From: Cristatella mucedo
Lineage: Eukaryota; Bryozoa; Phylactolaemata; Cristatellidae
DNA length: 64,000 bases
Reading direction: 5' to 3'
Assembly: GCA_009760855.2 (NCBI GenBank)
Contig: WPIO01000005.1
Coordinates: 6,414,001 to 6,478,000 of the forward strand
The notes below the pieces were generated by a model that saw nothing but the letters and a program-made list of their open reading frames with translations, was not told the DNA's origin and did no database searches. Within the stretch, counting starts at the first letter, position 1, and each line of letters begins with the position of its first letter. Shown piece by piece: positions 1 to 64,000 of the stretch. A program made the position numbers and the translations under genes.

Positions 1-88
1 GACCGTGTTTCCTTTGCAGCAAATGTAAAGCACCTAGAAAGAGATAGAGTCCTCTGAAGGCGCTTTATCAAGTGCATTATTCCAACCA
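1..88 (+). mobile_element. LINE-A 3' tail, cut by window start
   Basis: Matches the tail of the 7-9 kb copy: TTTGCAGCAAATGTAAAGC, then the GCGC hairpin and TATCAAGTGCATTATT. Confidence 0.75.
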
Positions 89-925
89 TTTCAAAGAAAT
101 TCTGCCATTTGAAGGTGACAAAACTAACATCTAGAACTCGCAGGTGGAAGACATCCACAGAATCCTTCATCCCAGATTCGGTTTTCACATAGGAGCCATA
201 TTCTGTACTTTAGTAAAAAGTGTGAAAGCTCTCAAGCTGAATACGTGACACCGGTGAGTGGTACTGGCAACATCTGCTTAGTAAGTCCAGCTTGGTGAAG
301 TAGTATGCATGAAACCATAAGCGATGTACTTACATTGAATTATAAAGTTGGAACAGCAAGCAATCACCATCATCATGCATAACCAGGGCAAGCTTTGACA
401 ATTCTTTTTGAGCAGAGCTTCTCAAAGCTTGTTCACCATGCGAAAACTGAAATCAGGGATTCTACATAGTTCTTCCATATGGAAGTTCTACATGTTAGTT
501 GCATCACTAGTGGAAGAGCCACATTGATTGCTAAAGTGACTCTTGGCCCTACCTTTGCCCCAAAGTAATGGGCAATGAACAGAGACACCAGAAGAGTGCC
601 AGTTGAACACGGCAAAGCAGAGCACAGCCTACGAGCTAACTTCCGAGAGACCAAAAATACCGTTATTAAATATGCCCAGCGCTGTAACGTACGTCACTTT
701 TGTCTTCCCTAGTAGTCTGCTTTCTATGCCTCGATCCTACTTTACCACTTAGCTTGACTTAAGGTAGTAGCACCTTTACATAGCTTGCTAATTCTGGACC
801 CTGAACTACGAGAATGAGTGCTACTTGCTGACCAAAAGGTTTTACCAAATGATTATTGTCTGGATAACCCAAGCACCGACTGAGTAGCCACTCAGCAGCC
901 GGAAGATCACTGAGGCTGAGGTCTG

Positions 926-27508
<26,583 letters not shown>

Positions 27509-27979
27509 GGTGGGTAAAGTGTATGTAACATATTATTAAAATATTATATTATTTATTATAGGTTAAATGAGCTAAAATAAATTTATATATACAATGTTTG
27601 CTAGTATTTTGACTGATGTGTTGATCGAAACATAGCGAGTGTAAGCTGATGTACGCGGTAAGTTGTCCGACCGCTGTGTGTTCGTGTATGCGTATGTGTG
27701 CGCGCGCGCTTGTGTTTGCGTGCCTGCGTGTGTGCGCGCGCTTGTATGCGTATGAGATTTTTTTTACGGAAATAAACTCAGCGCCAATGGGATGCGAATG
27801 GCCTTAGGACTTTGGTAGGTTTGTGACGAACCGAAAGCTGCGACCCAAAAGCCGACGGTCACGCCCAGCCGCGTTGCCTCGTGGCGCAGGCGGCTGATCG
27901 AGCATTTGGCCATCCTGACTGCAGGCCAATTAGTGTGTCGTTTTTCTCTTGTAAGATCAAGCATTTAGCATCGTGATAT

Positions 27980-28040
27980 TTCACCCACTAGCCCCGCACT
28001 TTCACCCACTAGCCCCGCACTTTCACCCACTAGCGCCCAC
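27980..28040 (+). repeat. 21-bp tandem repeat, ~3 copies
   Basis: Unit TTCACCCACTAGCCCCGCAC + T, the third copy incomplete. Confidence 0.9.
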
Positions 28041-28737
28041 TTTTCGCTGAACGGATGCTCCTCTCTCCTCACCATTCCTCTTATAAGGTTCTTACATTTA
28101 CCTACAAAGGGTAGGCAGGTGATTGTGAGAGCTTCGAATTACCCATCTAACTTTAAATTCATAAACTATACAGCTGCTAGTTTCTCAGCCGTCTTAAGCT
28201 GGTGAGGTGCGTGGTAACTGAAATCTACAAGAACGAAGAAAGAAGTCTGAGGATGAAGACAGAACGGCCAGCTCTTACGTTACGATAAGTAAACCCCGAG
28301 ATGCGTATATGTTAGACAGAACGATGCTATTTAGAGGAGAGATTGGTTGATGAGAATTCCAGATGATTAGATTGAAGAAGATGAGATTCGATATGGCCAG
28401 CTCCCAAAAGCGCTTGGCCGACCACCTTAAGCCCCTCTTTAATAGTTTTCAAAAAATCTACAGCTAAGGAAGGTGACCTTGCCGAAGCTCCGTCCACTGA
28501 TTGCTATGCAGGCCAGCCTGGGCTATTGGATACCGACTGCAGCCAATCATTGCCAAGCCAGCATCTCGTTTCTGACACCCTGAATTGCAGGAGTACTGTA
28601 TATGGACCAGTGGGATCCAAAAAGCAGCCTGAATACGCTAAACAATTGTGTTCGCTCTTGAACAATGACGTACACTAAAAGTGTTCGTTAGTACCTATGG
28701 TAGCAACAATTCACTTTGCTTTGCTTCCTTTCCAGCA

Positions 28738-28802
28738 TATAAAAAGTGCATGGAAAGAGATTAGGCTCTTTTGGAATGTTGTACGCACGTCTTATTATTT
28801 TT
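28738..28802 (+). mobile_element. Possible LINE-A tail remnant
   Basis: AAAGTGCATGGAAAGAGATTAGGCTCTT followed by TTATTATTTTT resembles the hairpin and ATT tail; short and diverged (the quoted stretch spans 28742-28769). Confidence 0.3.
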
Positions 28803-29409
28803 TATTCATAGTGTTATTAAAATTAATTCAATTTCCCAGTCGCAGCTTTTGCTGTTTTTTCACGTCACTCGGGCCCGCAAGTATTGCACAGAGTCGCGTT
28901 ACAGATTTTTGGAAATTTCTGTGAAGGGGTACAAATTAGCCATAAGCTGGCGCTGCATGAAGTAATGCAGAAGAGCAATAAATAAACTTTCTTTCTTGCC
29001 ATAAAGTCACGAGCAGACACAGTTTTTCCAAATATGCGAAGTTAGTTTTGAAATGGCTCAGTGATATCGCACCTGTGGTTTAGCATAATTAAATTGCTAA
29101 CTTTTTTTAATAACTCATCTACACAGATATATTTGGAGTTATTTTGATTTTTCGAATCCCATGCGTTAGTCCACTCATCGCTTAATTTTTTGCATTACCG
29201 ACAAGGCCTGCTATAGCGTGAGGCAAGTCTATTTCTGAGCAATGTTATAGCCAGTACGTATAGGTAGATATGGTTCAACACTACCGTACCCCGTGATGAT
29301 CGGTCATTGCTTACAATTCTACCACTCGTCAATCATATGCCAAGCAAGGCTTATGCCCGTTTCCATCTCACGGCATACGTGTGCATGCTTCCACGCTGGA
29401 TCGATCATA

Positions 29410-29475
29410 TCAAATGTAAAGCGCCTAGAGAGAGATTGAATTCTCTGAGGGCGCTTTATCAAGGGTATTGTTATT
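29410..29475 (+). mobile_element. LINE-A tail fragment
   Basis: AAATGTAAAGCGCCTAGAG, then GGGCGCTTTATCAAG: the LINE-A tail hairpin in isolation. Confidence 0.6.
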
Positions 29476-29934
29476 TTTACTTATGTGAGGTGACAGAACT
29501 CACCGACTATGGATAGCTGCGCCCCGGCGAAAGTCAGCGATCGTAATATAAGCAGTCTCTATTTGAATGAGCGGGAAGTCGCAATGCATCCGTTCACATA
29601 ACGGCAGACATGAGTTTTGCTTTTAAGGTGTCCACTCATTGAGCTCTTAAACCGGAGGAGGCACTTTCTGGCGGGAAAGCCCGAGAAAAGGTTGCATGAA
29701 TATAGTGGCGAGAAAGAGCAACAGTAAGGTACATACGTTTAGACGAAGCGTAGAGATGTAAGATGTCTTTCAGAAAGCCTTCCAACAGGAACCACACAGA
29801 CAATAGAGCCTCTTTCGTGCAATTCAGGAACATGGGGTTTGCCGATCAGTTTCTATATGGGCCAACAGTAAGAAACGGATACAGTTTTGAGGCAGAATTT
29901 TTTCTCATATACTCATATTGAATATGTTGTGAAA

Positions 29935-30130
29935 AAAGCACCTTGAGTTGAGCAACAAACTTGAAGTCAATACGCTACTTAACGAAGAGCCAGTGTAGGT
30001 AAAAACGAAGTGGAGTGATGCGGCAGTCGCCATATTCACGACAGACCAGCCTAGCCGCAGAGTTTTGCACTAACTATAAGCATATTTTACATGCCGAAAG
30101 ACCTGCGAGTAGTGAGTTACAGATACGACT
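29935..30130 (-). mobile_element. Decayed LINE-A fragment
   Basis: Matches the reverse complement of the RT C-terminus (TTGAAGTCAATACGCTACTT, ACGACAGACCAGCCTAGC, GCAGAGTTTTGCAC). Confidence 0.65.
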
Positions 30131-31549
30131 CGAGTATTGACCCCCAGCTGCGCTATTTGAACATTTTAAGCCATAAGGGTTGTTTCGAGACCTTCGATTT
30201 CAATGGGACGAGAGAAGATAGGTATTTTGCCTTTCGCACAATTTCCGTCTGGAATATGTCACCAGAGCACAATCGGCGCCCGGAAAAATTGCAGGCATTC
30301 AAAACTTGTTTCAAGAAGAAGCAGCTTTGCATAGCAGCTCGAGGTCTTGGATCGGACCTTGCACCGCAGAGATACTAGCAAGACCCGCCCGGCTCCAAAT
30401 ACGATACAGTTTTAATAATATGAACATTTATACTTGGAGATAAAAATATTTTATTATGTAAGCGATTCAATAAGGAAAAAACCCAGCTGTTTACGTTCTG
30501 ACCTATTGCTTTCTCGTCAAAGCTTCATGGCCGCTAGGAACATTGAGTACTAGGGTGATAGACAAATCATTAGCATTTTGCTTTCCGCATGCGCCTAACC
30601 ATTACAAACAGTGCTTGCATACATTGTTAATTGCACGGTTCAGAGCTAGAAAATTGACTTCGCAACTGAGCCAAAGAATGTGCTACGAAATCTTTGCGAA
30701 GCTTTGCATGTCCCGCAGAGATGGTTTCTAATAATTATCTTTAAGAATCTGTTGGCATTTTAAGACGTGCATCTATATTTATACGTATTGTTTAAGCTTA
30801 TATGAGTCAAAATTCTTGGACTTCTTATTTTTGCCCTCGGCAAAGGGTAATTTTTAAAGCAGCACGAAGAAGATAATTCTAAGAGCTTTATGGACAAACG
30901 AGGACGCATAGTGTAAACCTGCTTTACCAATGACAGCATTCTCGGAGCGCAGTGTTGGAGTGAGTCGCCGCCTCACCTATATGGCCCGCTGCAAAGGAAT
31001 TGCTACTCAACGGAATGTGGAGTTGAGCAAGGCCAACGTTGCATGCGGGGCAAGAACCTGGCGAGAAATTCAATCGAAGAAAAAAACTCGAATCCAAGAC
31101 CTCGAGGTTCAGAGGTCACGATCAGCCGTTAGGACCTCGCGAAGGCCCATGTAATCTGTATGGTGTCAGACAAAGAAACATTGCCCAAGTCAGTGGTGTG
31201 CCGAAAGCAATTTGGTGTGCTCGTCACGTTGCCTTGTTGCCCCAAGTGACTCACCAGCATCGCGGACCTGACGATCAGGCAATGGCGTGTGTTCGCTGGC
31301 TCAGGGGGGGGGGCGGCGGCTTGCACAGCTGTTGTTGAATAAACTGGCGTTGTAAAATTTAATTGACTACGGATGCGCTAGATTTTCTAGAGTGGAGCCG
31401 ATAATGCAGTCAGATCAGCAGAATTCTAAACAAGGTGCTATGGAGTTCTCCCATCTGCCAGTACAACGATACGATTCCGTGGCTATGGCTGGCCACAATG
31501 ACCCCGAATAACACGAACGATATCATAACGTATTAAAATAGGGAATACA

Positions 31550-31965
31550 ATTTGTATAGTCATGGGAACTCAAATTTCGTGACGTCAGGCGGTAAAGACT
31601 TCAAGGACTAGATGAAGTCATGGTAAGGTTTCCAAGGAGTTTAAGGTTGGTTAGAGATACAGCACCTTGCCAAACTTTGTTTGAGATGAACGGATGGTGA
31701 TATGAAGCCTGCCAAGGAAGTTCTTCCGATCAGTTGGCCCGACCAAGACCATGCAGGGACTTAAAAAGTGAGAAACCGACCTTCAAAGTAAAGAAGCTGC
31801 TGAAGGAGAGGCAGTGCAGGTCGGAGAGAAGTAGTGCAATGTACCAGCTGCGACGATCATGACAGTTATGTGTTTGCATGGACCAGCGTGGCCGTGGTAT
31901 CCTTATCTAAGCAGCAACAATCTTTTTGCTATAGTGCGTAGCTGAAAGTAAGCAGACTTCATTGC
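31550..31965 (-). mobile_element. Decayed LINE-A fragment
   Basis: Retains GTTTCCAAGGAGTTTAAGG, CTTAAAAAGTGAG...CTT, GTGCAGGTCGGAGAGAAG and GGTATCCTTATCTAAGCA in the order expected for a minus copy; no open frame. Confidence 0.6.
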
Positions 31966-33904
31966 ACTTATATGAATTTTTAAAAGTAAAAATGTCACGC
32001 TCCCTTCTGCCTAGATAATTCAGCTAAGGACTTTAGACCTGCTAGATCCCTAACTCCTTAGAGTCGAGCAGACTAGTTGAGTAGATCAACCAACTGAAGA
32101 TGATGGGCAGTAGATATTTTACCTATGGAGCTTTGGTATTTTTCCGGATCACATGACGCGGGCGAGGTACTTGCAGACCTTACAGACTTGTCTTGAGGAC
32201 ACCTTTTCATGGATGCATACCGGAGTCTAGAAATCGGCCCTGCTTTTCAGGGGTAGATGGTGGACAGAAGTTAGAGAAACAATGCCTGCTAAAACTTGCC
32301 GTATAACCAAAACAAACAGTCTGCAGACAGGGTCGCTTATTATAACCTACATAGTTCTCAGAATTTTCAGCGTATCTGCGTACCCGTTTAAGCGAGAGAG
32401 GCAATTCTTGGTCTGGCTCACCTCGAATCACCACTTAAAAATCCTCCAGCAGACGGCATACAGTTCGTTCGTAGTGACCTTGACAGCAGCGTCATTCTTG
32501 AATTTCTTTGCTTCTCGACTTCACCTCCATTCACAGATTGGCTCCAGTTGTCGCCTTCCGAGAGTCTTCTTTGAATTTGTCACGCTACATTTTTGCCTTG
32601 GTCATACCTGCATGCATTTCTAGACTGCAGCGATGCTTGCGACTTCGGTGTTCCCGCTAACGGGATGGCCAATAAACTATTACGAATCTCAAAGATGCAA
32701 CCCTCATAGTTCTTGCCTGTGCCCATCTGAGCTCTTGCTAGCGCCACCCAGAAGCTGTGCTTCCAAGGGTGCAAGTGCTCAGTGAAATAGCAGGCGAGTA
32801 GAGCGAGTCACGTTTACGGGGGCTCTTAGTAGATAATCGAGTATCACACCCACATACCTCCATGCGGCTTTTAAGATGGTGAACGCTCTCGCTTAGCTGA
32901 TAAGATCAAATTTCTACACCTACCAATTGATGGTTTGCTTTTGTCGCTGAGTGCTAAACGCCAACGCAAGGCTAATTAATGCTGTGTAAAAGTAAATAAA
33001 CGCAGTTTACGCAACAGCCTCCACCGCTTTCTCAATTGGTCCACCACCAGTGGGGGGGGGGGGAGCAATTGAGAAAGCAATGCCAACCATTCAACTTTGG
33101 CTGTAAGCACGTGCTAAATACTGCCGCTAATTATTACATTAATTTCCGTGAAGAGGACTTAAACGCTTTAAAATCTTATTTCAAGCTAGTCTGTAAATGA
33201 TTTTGAGTTAGCGCCGGTAGCAATCGTGTGTTTTCTGAAGGGTGTCACGACGGATGCGCACAGGCTTATAAAAGGCAACGCCTGCAAGCAAATGGTGAGA
33301 AGGAAAACCCGCATTGAATGCTCTCACAGAGGTGCTTCATGTCGAGGATTGCACTACTAAGCCAAGCTAGTCGTTTGTGTTAAACCTCTACTTTCGCCAA
33401 GCTACCTGCAGGTTAGTACTGACCGTCGGTCATGATACCTTCGAGCAAGCTGAATTCAATATGCCCCTGCCTGTGGGGCATGCCACTGCATAATCTGTGG
33501 AAAAGGAAGCGTCATTTCGGGTAGATCTTACATTTGTTCCCTTCGAGATTGTACCGCCGTGTAGCTAATGCAGCCATATCGCTTACCAGTCACAATGAGT
33601 TCTCGAGCTAACTTTACGCTAGCAGCTGGGCTAACGTAGACCTGTCGGGTTGATGCAGCCTGCATTTAACACTCCGCTCTTATTTCTCGATGTCGTTCAC
33701 AACCCAAATGGCCAAAGTGGGCAATGGCGCTAGTATTCAATGCCACTGACTGCAGAGGTTTTCTGTCGCTAGAGCTACGGGATATCTTATACGTACAAGT
33801 CTGCTGAGCTCCCAAGGCAGAGCTATGCATATTTCTTTCAATTGTCTAAATGGTCGTCCGCGGCTGCAAAAATAATAATAGTACTAATAACAATTATAAT
33901 GAAG

Positions 33905-34350
33905 ACATGGCGTAACCTTCTAAGAGAAAAAAATCTCTTTTCCAGGCATTTTAGATATGCTGGGAGGGAAGCATGTCAACTTTTAGTGACAGTATCTGTA
34001 ATTTCACTACGTTCACACGCTTATTGGCCAATTCACACGGACGGATCAAATGCTGTGAGGAATGTTGGGTTTTTTAGCTTCCGTTCAAGTCAAAGTTTTG
34101 TCGTGATGCGAGTTGGGAGTGTGTTTCGGGCTCTGAGGGCATACGGACAGAGGGCACGGTCTCCAAGAACATTAAGGTTGGTTAGAGGGACAGCTAAATG
34201 ACTCAGGAGTCATGCGAGTGGGTGGGGCGATTCTAAGCTTTAATGAGGTAACATTGCCGAATGGTAGGCCGGAACAAGAGAATGAAGGGAGCAAGAGCGT
34301 GTGATATGACCTTGAAGTCATCGAAACGCTGCTCGACGGCGAGCCCAAGC
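33905..34350 (-). mobile_element. Decayed LINE-A fragment
   Basis: Contains the 3' hairpin remnant, GGGCACGGTCTCCAAGAAC and AACAAGAGAATGAAGGGA in minus-copy order. Confidence 0.55.
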
Positions 34351-34997
34351 AGGGTGGTAATCAGGATCGAAACTTGCTAATTAGAGAGCCGGTTACATCG
34401 GAAAAATTGCTCGTAGCTCGCCGGTGCTGTGCAAATTGGAGGTAGTTCATTGACGAAGCACGAGGTCCTAAGCCCAACGAACGCGTGCCACACCGACTGC
34501 ACATACGACTGGCCTTTACTGCTGCTATTCGAAGGCGATTGGAGATAGCATATATTTAACTCATGCACAAACTCCAGTCAAGAGCAGTCTTGGGCGGTAA
34601 TGTGTAGCCTCTCGCTCACAGACCGAGTTGAATAACTCAAGAGGGGCAGGCCTTGTGTAATGATGAAGGAAGGGAACGCAATGCCGGCTGGTGAAGGTTG
34701 AGCAAGTGAAACAGGTGCCACTAGTCAGTCAGGTCTGCTTACGCCAGACGACCACTCGACGCTGACAGGTGCTTAGCATGGAAACTTGGCCGAGTCCGCG
34801 TTCGTTCGCTAGCACGTGAAGGCGGGCATAGCGTCACAAAGGCCCGCAAAGGCGACTAGAGCTAGCTATTAAGCGTAACTTACCAAAAAGCCTTGCTCGT
34901 TGGAAGAGTGATGCCGGAGAGAAAAGTGCACCACAAGATTGGATCTATCAGTTGCTGGCATAGCAGAAGCTGCAGTTCGCTTAGCGGTCGCAGGAGC

Positions 34998-35284
34998 ACT
35001 GACTGACTGACTGACTGACTGACTGACTGACTGACTGACTGACTGACTGACTGACTGACTGACTGACTGACTGACTGACTGACTGACTGACTGACTGACT
35101 GACTGACTGACTGACTGACTGACTGACTGACTGACTGACTGACTGACTGACTGACTGACTGACTGACTGACTGACTGACTGACTGACTGACTGACTGACT
35201 GACTGACTGACTGACTGACTGACTGACTGACTGACTGACTGACTGACTGACTGACTGACTGACTGACTGACTGACTGACTGACT

Positions 35285-35319
<35 letters not shown>

Positions 35320-35344
35320 AGACTGACTGACAGACTGACTGACA
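34998..35344 (+). repeat. (GACT)n microsatellite, 347 bp
   Basis: Nearly perfect tetranucleotide array; the last units alternate with GACA variants. In reverse it gives a Ser-Gln-Ser-Val repeat ORF of 238 residues, which I regard as an artefact. Confidence 0.97.
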
Positions 35345-35771
35345 GTATGTTGCTAGTTCGGTGCCTCCGGACAGAATGGCCGTCACCTTTGTAATTGCTA
35401 TTCTTTAGTCGGCAAATTAATCCTTCGGCTAAGAGTAGATACCATGCAATGAAGTGGTTCTGCGGATGTTGACTGTTATGTGTGCGGCACTTGACAGTGC
35501 CAGGAACAGAGCCCGCCCTCACACTCACAAGAGCTGCGTGTGATACCTTCGTTTTACCGTGAGAACGCACGCAACACAAGGGCACACTAAGAGAATTTTG
35601 GTCGTTTGGAAAGGTAAATACAGCAATAACAACCCAAGAGATCTGATTATGATTTGAGGATTTGATGAGTCAGAAGGTCGATCGAGCAAGCAAATCAATT
35701 GCTGTCTGTTTATCATTGGGTTCCACGCGTGCCCGTTGTAGTCCTGCAATTTCAACTACTCTACTCACCCT

Positions 35772-35927
35772 ATAGCTGGAGGCTTCTTACTCATCCTTTA
35801 GCTGAGGGTTTAGGGTTACTGTATAGCTGGAGGTTTTGTAATCATTTTATGGCTAAAGGTTTCGTCATAGTTCTGTAACTGAAGGTTTCGTACTCATCAT
35901 AAAGCTGAAAGTTTCGCAGAGGCTGAA
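35772..35927 (+). repeat. Diverged ~26-bp tandem repeat upstream of SLC5
   Basis: About six units of 25-26 bases, each resembling TAGCTGAAGGTTTCGTACTC, run head to tail and end 270 bases before the SLC5 start codon. They differ at several positions per unit. A promoter role is possible but unsupported. Confidence 0.6.
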
Positions 35928-36086
35928 TTACTTTTGAAATATGATCGTATTATAAATTAAAAACCCGTACGCGTGAGCGTGCCAGGAGTGGCGTAACCGT
36001 GCTGAAGGGAGGAGTGGCTTCCACTGATTTGGCGTCAACACGGCTTTTGGCTCAGCGCCTGTGTGGTCACTGGCAGGTTGACCGCC

Positions 36087-36196
36087 ATGACCATGACACC
36101 TGAGGGACCGGTTGCTGATGAAACCAATGCATCGACAATCGGCTGTCGAGCCTGTTGGACGAAAGATCACTGCGGGCTGATTGCTTGTGCTCTCTA

Positions 36197-36197
<1 letters not shown>
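36087..36197 (+). promoter_or_regulatory. Upstream ORF whose stop overlaps the SLC5 start codon
   Basis: An ATG at 36087 opens 36 codons and stops at a TAA that shares its last A with the ATG at 36197 (TAATG). It is in a different frame from SLC5. If this part belongs to the mature 5' UTR it could lower or couple translation of the transporter. The transcript start is unknown, so this is inference. Confidence 0.4.
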
Positions 36198-62030
<25,833 letters not shown>

Positions 62031-62540
62031 GTATGTGTCGTAGCACCATGTACTTATTACGTAGAACGGTGCATGCACGGGCACGCTGTGAGCATTGGCA
62101 TGCCGTGACTTGTCAGAAGCGCGAAACCGTTTCTCTAAAATAACGAAAATAAGTGCTAGGTTCTGTGGCTGCCGACTCCCTCTGTGGTATTCATTGAAGG
62201 GTAGACATGTCGAGCTACAGCCATGCTGACCTGGTAGTTAAGAATAATTGCAACTACTGATATACATTATGTGCTCCGCGGGCAGATATTTTTTACACAA
62301 CTCCCCCAAACCTCATTATTGAGCAGGGCACTTGTCTGGCGGTAGCGCTTGCTATTGTGACAATCTCATCGTCAAGCAGAGAGGACTGTGTGATCGCACG
62401 CAGGATGAATAGAGCTATTCAAGATGGCCTCCACTCTACATCCGGCCGCTACGTTCTTTTGGAAAGATCGTGATTGATTGGGTCTGCCGGTTGCTTGCAT
62501 CCTGGTATATTGTTCAGTCATTTTTTAAAAACAGATACAC

Positions 62541-62597
62541 AATATTGCATGCAAGCAACAATATTGCATGCAAGCAACAATATTGCATGCAAGCATA
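62541..62597 (+). repeat. 19-bp tandem repeat x3
   Basis: AATATTGCATGCAAGCAAC repeated three times, the last copy imperfect. Confidence 0.95.
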
Positions 62598-63368
62598 CAT
62601 GCATTCAGGCATGCGTGAATTGGAGCAAGTATGCCAGATGCACATGAACGAACATATCATGCAAGCATGCAGTCACGCTCATGTAATCGAGCTTGGCAGC
62701 AGAATCTCAGCGTGCATACGACTTCATTAACTGAGCTATATATCGAAGCACAAATCATAAGAGTTATATGGATGCCTCAGGCGGCATAGGAATCCGTCTG
62801 GATGCTAAATATGTCAGATTATGACAGTGCTAGAGATTATCAGAGGTGCCTGAATAATAATAGTTAGAAACCGGACTTGTCACAATCTACAATTCGGACC
62901 GCAATAGAAGAATTCGAAGTGATGTTTAATCATTTGGATGCTATTACTGGTGCTGCATATACCCTTCTGTCGCTTAGTAATATACCGCTCTACGTTAAGC
63001 ACCTACCTGAGCTTAATAAGATTATGGGCTTATTGATAGCTAACATTTTATCTGCAATCACCAGCATACCTGCGTATATCGGTAAAGCATCTACTACTCG
63101 TTAGACCTGTTCTTTGAGGAACCAGCTTAACCAGTATCAGCCACTCACCTGCAAGGACTAGCACCGGTTACGTGAGCAGTGTTTGTGGCAGAGGACGAGT
63201 TCAAGAGCAGCTACAGAGCATTTTTAGCAAACGGAGCAGTGCAGACTGCTATTGAGGATAAGTGCGTGAGAGACCTGCCGTTCGAGGTACCGTTAGGGCT
63301 GCTTGTTCCGCAGCAGAGAGACATCCTCCCCAAGCTGGCCACCGAGCAACAGCCGGGGGAGCGACGGA

Positions 63369-63500
63369 CCAATCAGGAATCAGATGATCAACTGAGGAGG
63401 ATTTAAGACTTTTTTTGAAGAGCTAACGTAGAGGCCAACCAGGAATCAGTGGATCAACTGAGGAGGATTTAAGACTCTTTTCGAGGAACTGACGTAGAAG
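63369..63500 (+). repeat. 66-bp tandem duplication
   Basis: Both units contain TCAACTGAGGAGGATTTAAG; they differ by a few substitutions. Confidence 0.9.
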
Positions 63501-63769
63501 AAATTCGAGAAATTATGAATACATTTCTATGTTTCATGGAGTTAACAGGCAATACAGCAGAGAGACCCTCATACCCGGCGTTGCAGTACCTGGGTCCTGG
63601 CACAATGATTGAGGCAGTTCGACGATCGCACCAGCTGAGCTTTGCATGCCACTCTAGTAGCCTGCTCTACTTGAGCTAGATAACCTGCTATACCGTTGCT
63701 TGTCCTACTAGCAGCGTGCGTTACCCGACGAGAGAGGGAAAGGTTTATTAAATGGCCCGAGCTGGTTGA

Positions 63770-63837
63770 AGCATATTTTATGCATGCAGCACGGATTGCA
63801 CTTTGCATATTTTATGCATGCAGCACGGATTGCACTA
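63770..63837 (+). repeat. 34-bp perfect tandem duplication
   Basis: GCATATTTTATGCATGCAGC followed by ACGGATTGCACTTT, present twice in a row. Confidence 0.95.
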
Positions 63838-64000
63838 ACAGAAAAAAGACATTGCAGCGTGTTGAACTGAGAGTAGGAGACAGCTGACGTGACAGACTCT
63901 GGGCTCTACACGATTTTGTGTTCCAAAGCAGGATCCTGAAGACTAGCTGCAGATCGTGCTTGCAGCAGACTTGTCATTAAAGCTACTTTGTTAGTAAACC

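Larger units (their letters stand above)
28041..36086. other. Intergenic region between two divergent genes
   Basis: Contains LINE-A relics, the GACT microsatellite and G runs at about 31306 and 33052. A 95-codon plus-strand ORF at 30091-30378 starts inside a reversed LINE-A fragment. Its end (SVWNMSPEHNRRPEKLQAFK) vaguely resembles a retroelement RT C-terminus; too weak to call. Confidence 0.5.
62031..64000. other. Start of SLC5 intron 11, as far as visible
   Basis: No further SLC5 exon. Short plus-strand ORFs at 62877-63104 and 63179-63406 look somewhat protein-like (PLYVKHLPELNKIMGLL; VRDLPFEVPLGLLVPQQ) but have no partner and no recognised family. Several tandem duplications lie here. 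Confidence 0.45.

Noticed and set aside
27980-28040. CRISPR-like repeats
   Set aside because: Three direct 21-bp units with no spacers in animal DNA; an ordinary tandem repeat.
30091-30378. 95-residue plus-strand ORF
   Set aside because: Its start lies in a reversed LINE-A fragment and no partner exon or clear family was seen.
34869-35585. 238-residue minus-strand ORF with Ser-Gln-Ser-Val repeats
   Set aside because: It is the translation of the GACT microsatellite; a 4-base unit free of stops in one frame gives such ORFs by itself.

Overview
The window looks like nuclear DNA from a metazoan, probably an invertebrate; I cannot name the species. Protein-coding sequence is broken into short exons with GT/AG boundaries and introns from under 100 bases to about 9.5 kb. 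Most of the rest is non-LTR retrotransposon relics, tRNA-derived SINEs and microsatellites. I see no bacterial operon, CRISPR array, rRNA gene or viral genome.

Left part (about 0.9-27.5 kb, minus strand): a chain of exons, most with matching codon phase, encodes one large protein or possibly two adjacent ones. The best-supported exons are 16816-17034, 17182-17323, 20205-21177, 10859-11031, 5251-5488, 1712-1873 and 1402-1580, ending in a stop at 926. The leucine/alanine-rich, helix-like sequence suggests an alpha-helical repeat protein. I do not recognise the family.

Middle (27.5-36.2 kb): intergenic DNA between two divergently transcribed genes, with decayed retroelements, a 347-bp GACT microsatellite and a diverged 26-bp tandem repeat just upstream of the right-hand gene.

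Right part (36.2 kb to beyond 62 kb, plus strand): a clear sodium/solute symporter of the SLC5 (SGLT) family. Eleven exons with consistent splice phases encode about 424 residues; the last third lies beyond the window. The residues that bind sugar in vertebrate SGLT1 appear to be kept.

Repeats: LINE-A is a CR1/L2-like element; the best copy has an almost intact RT at 7.2-9.05 kb. LINE-B is a second family ending in TTACA repeats. LINE-C is one decayed R2/NeSL-like RT at 53.3-54.2 kb. SINE-A is tRNA-derived and shares its 3' tail with LINE-A. SINE-B is a second tRNA-derived family. SINE-C is a tRNA-like repeat with two copies. Several nested insertions give a relative order of activity. The family letters are local labels, not database names. 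No convincing new system was found; the most interesting items are complementary CT and GA tracts around SLC5 exons 3-9, an overlapping upstream ORF at the SLC5 start, the SINE/LINE tail sharing and the unidentified left-hand gene.
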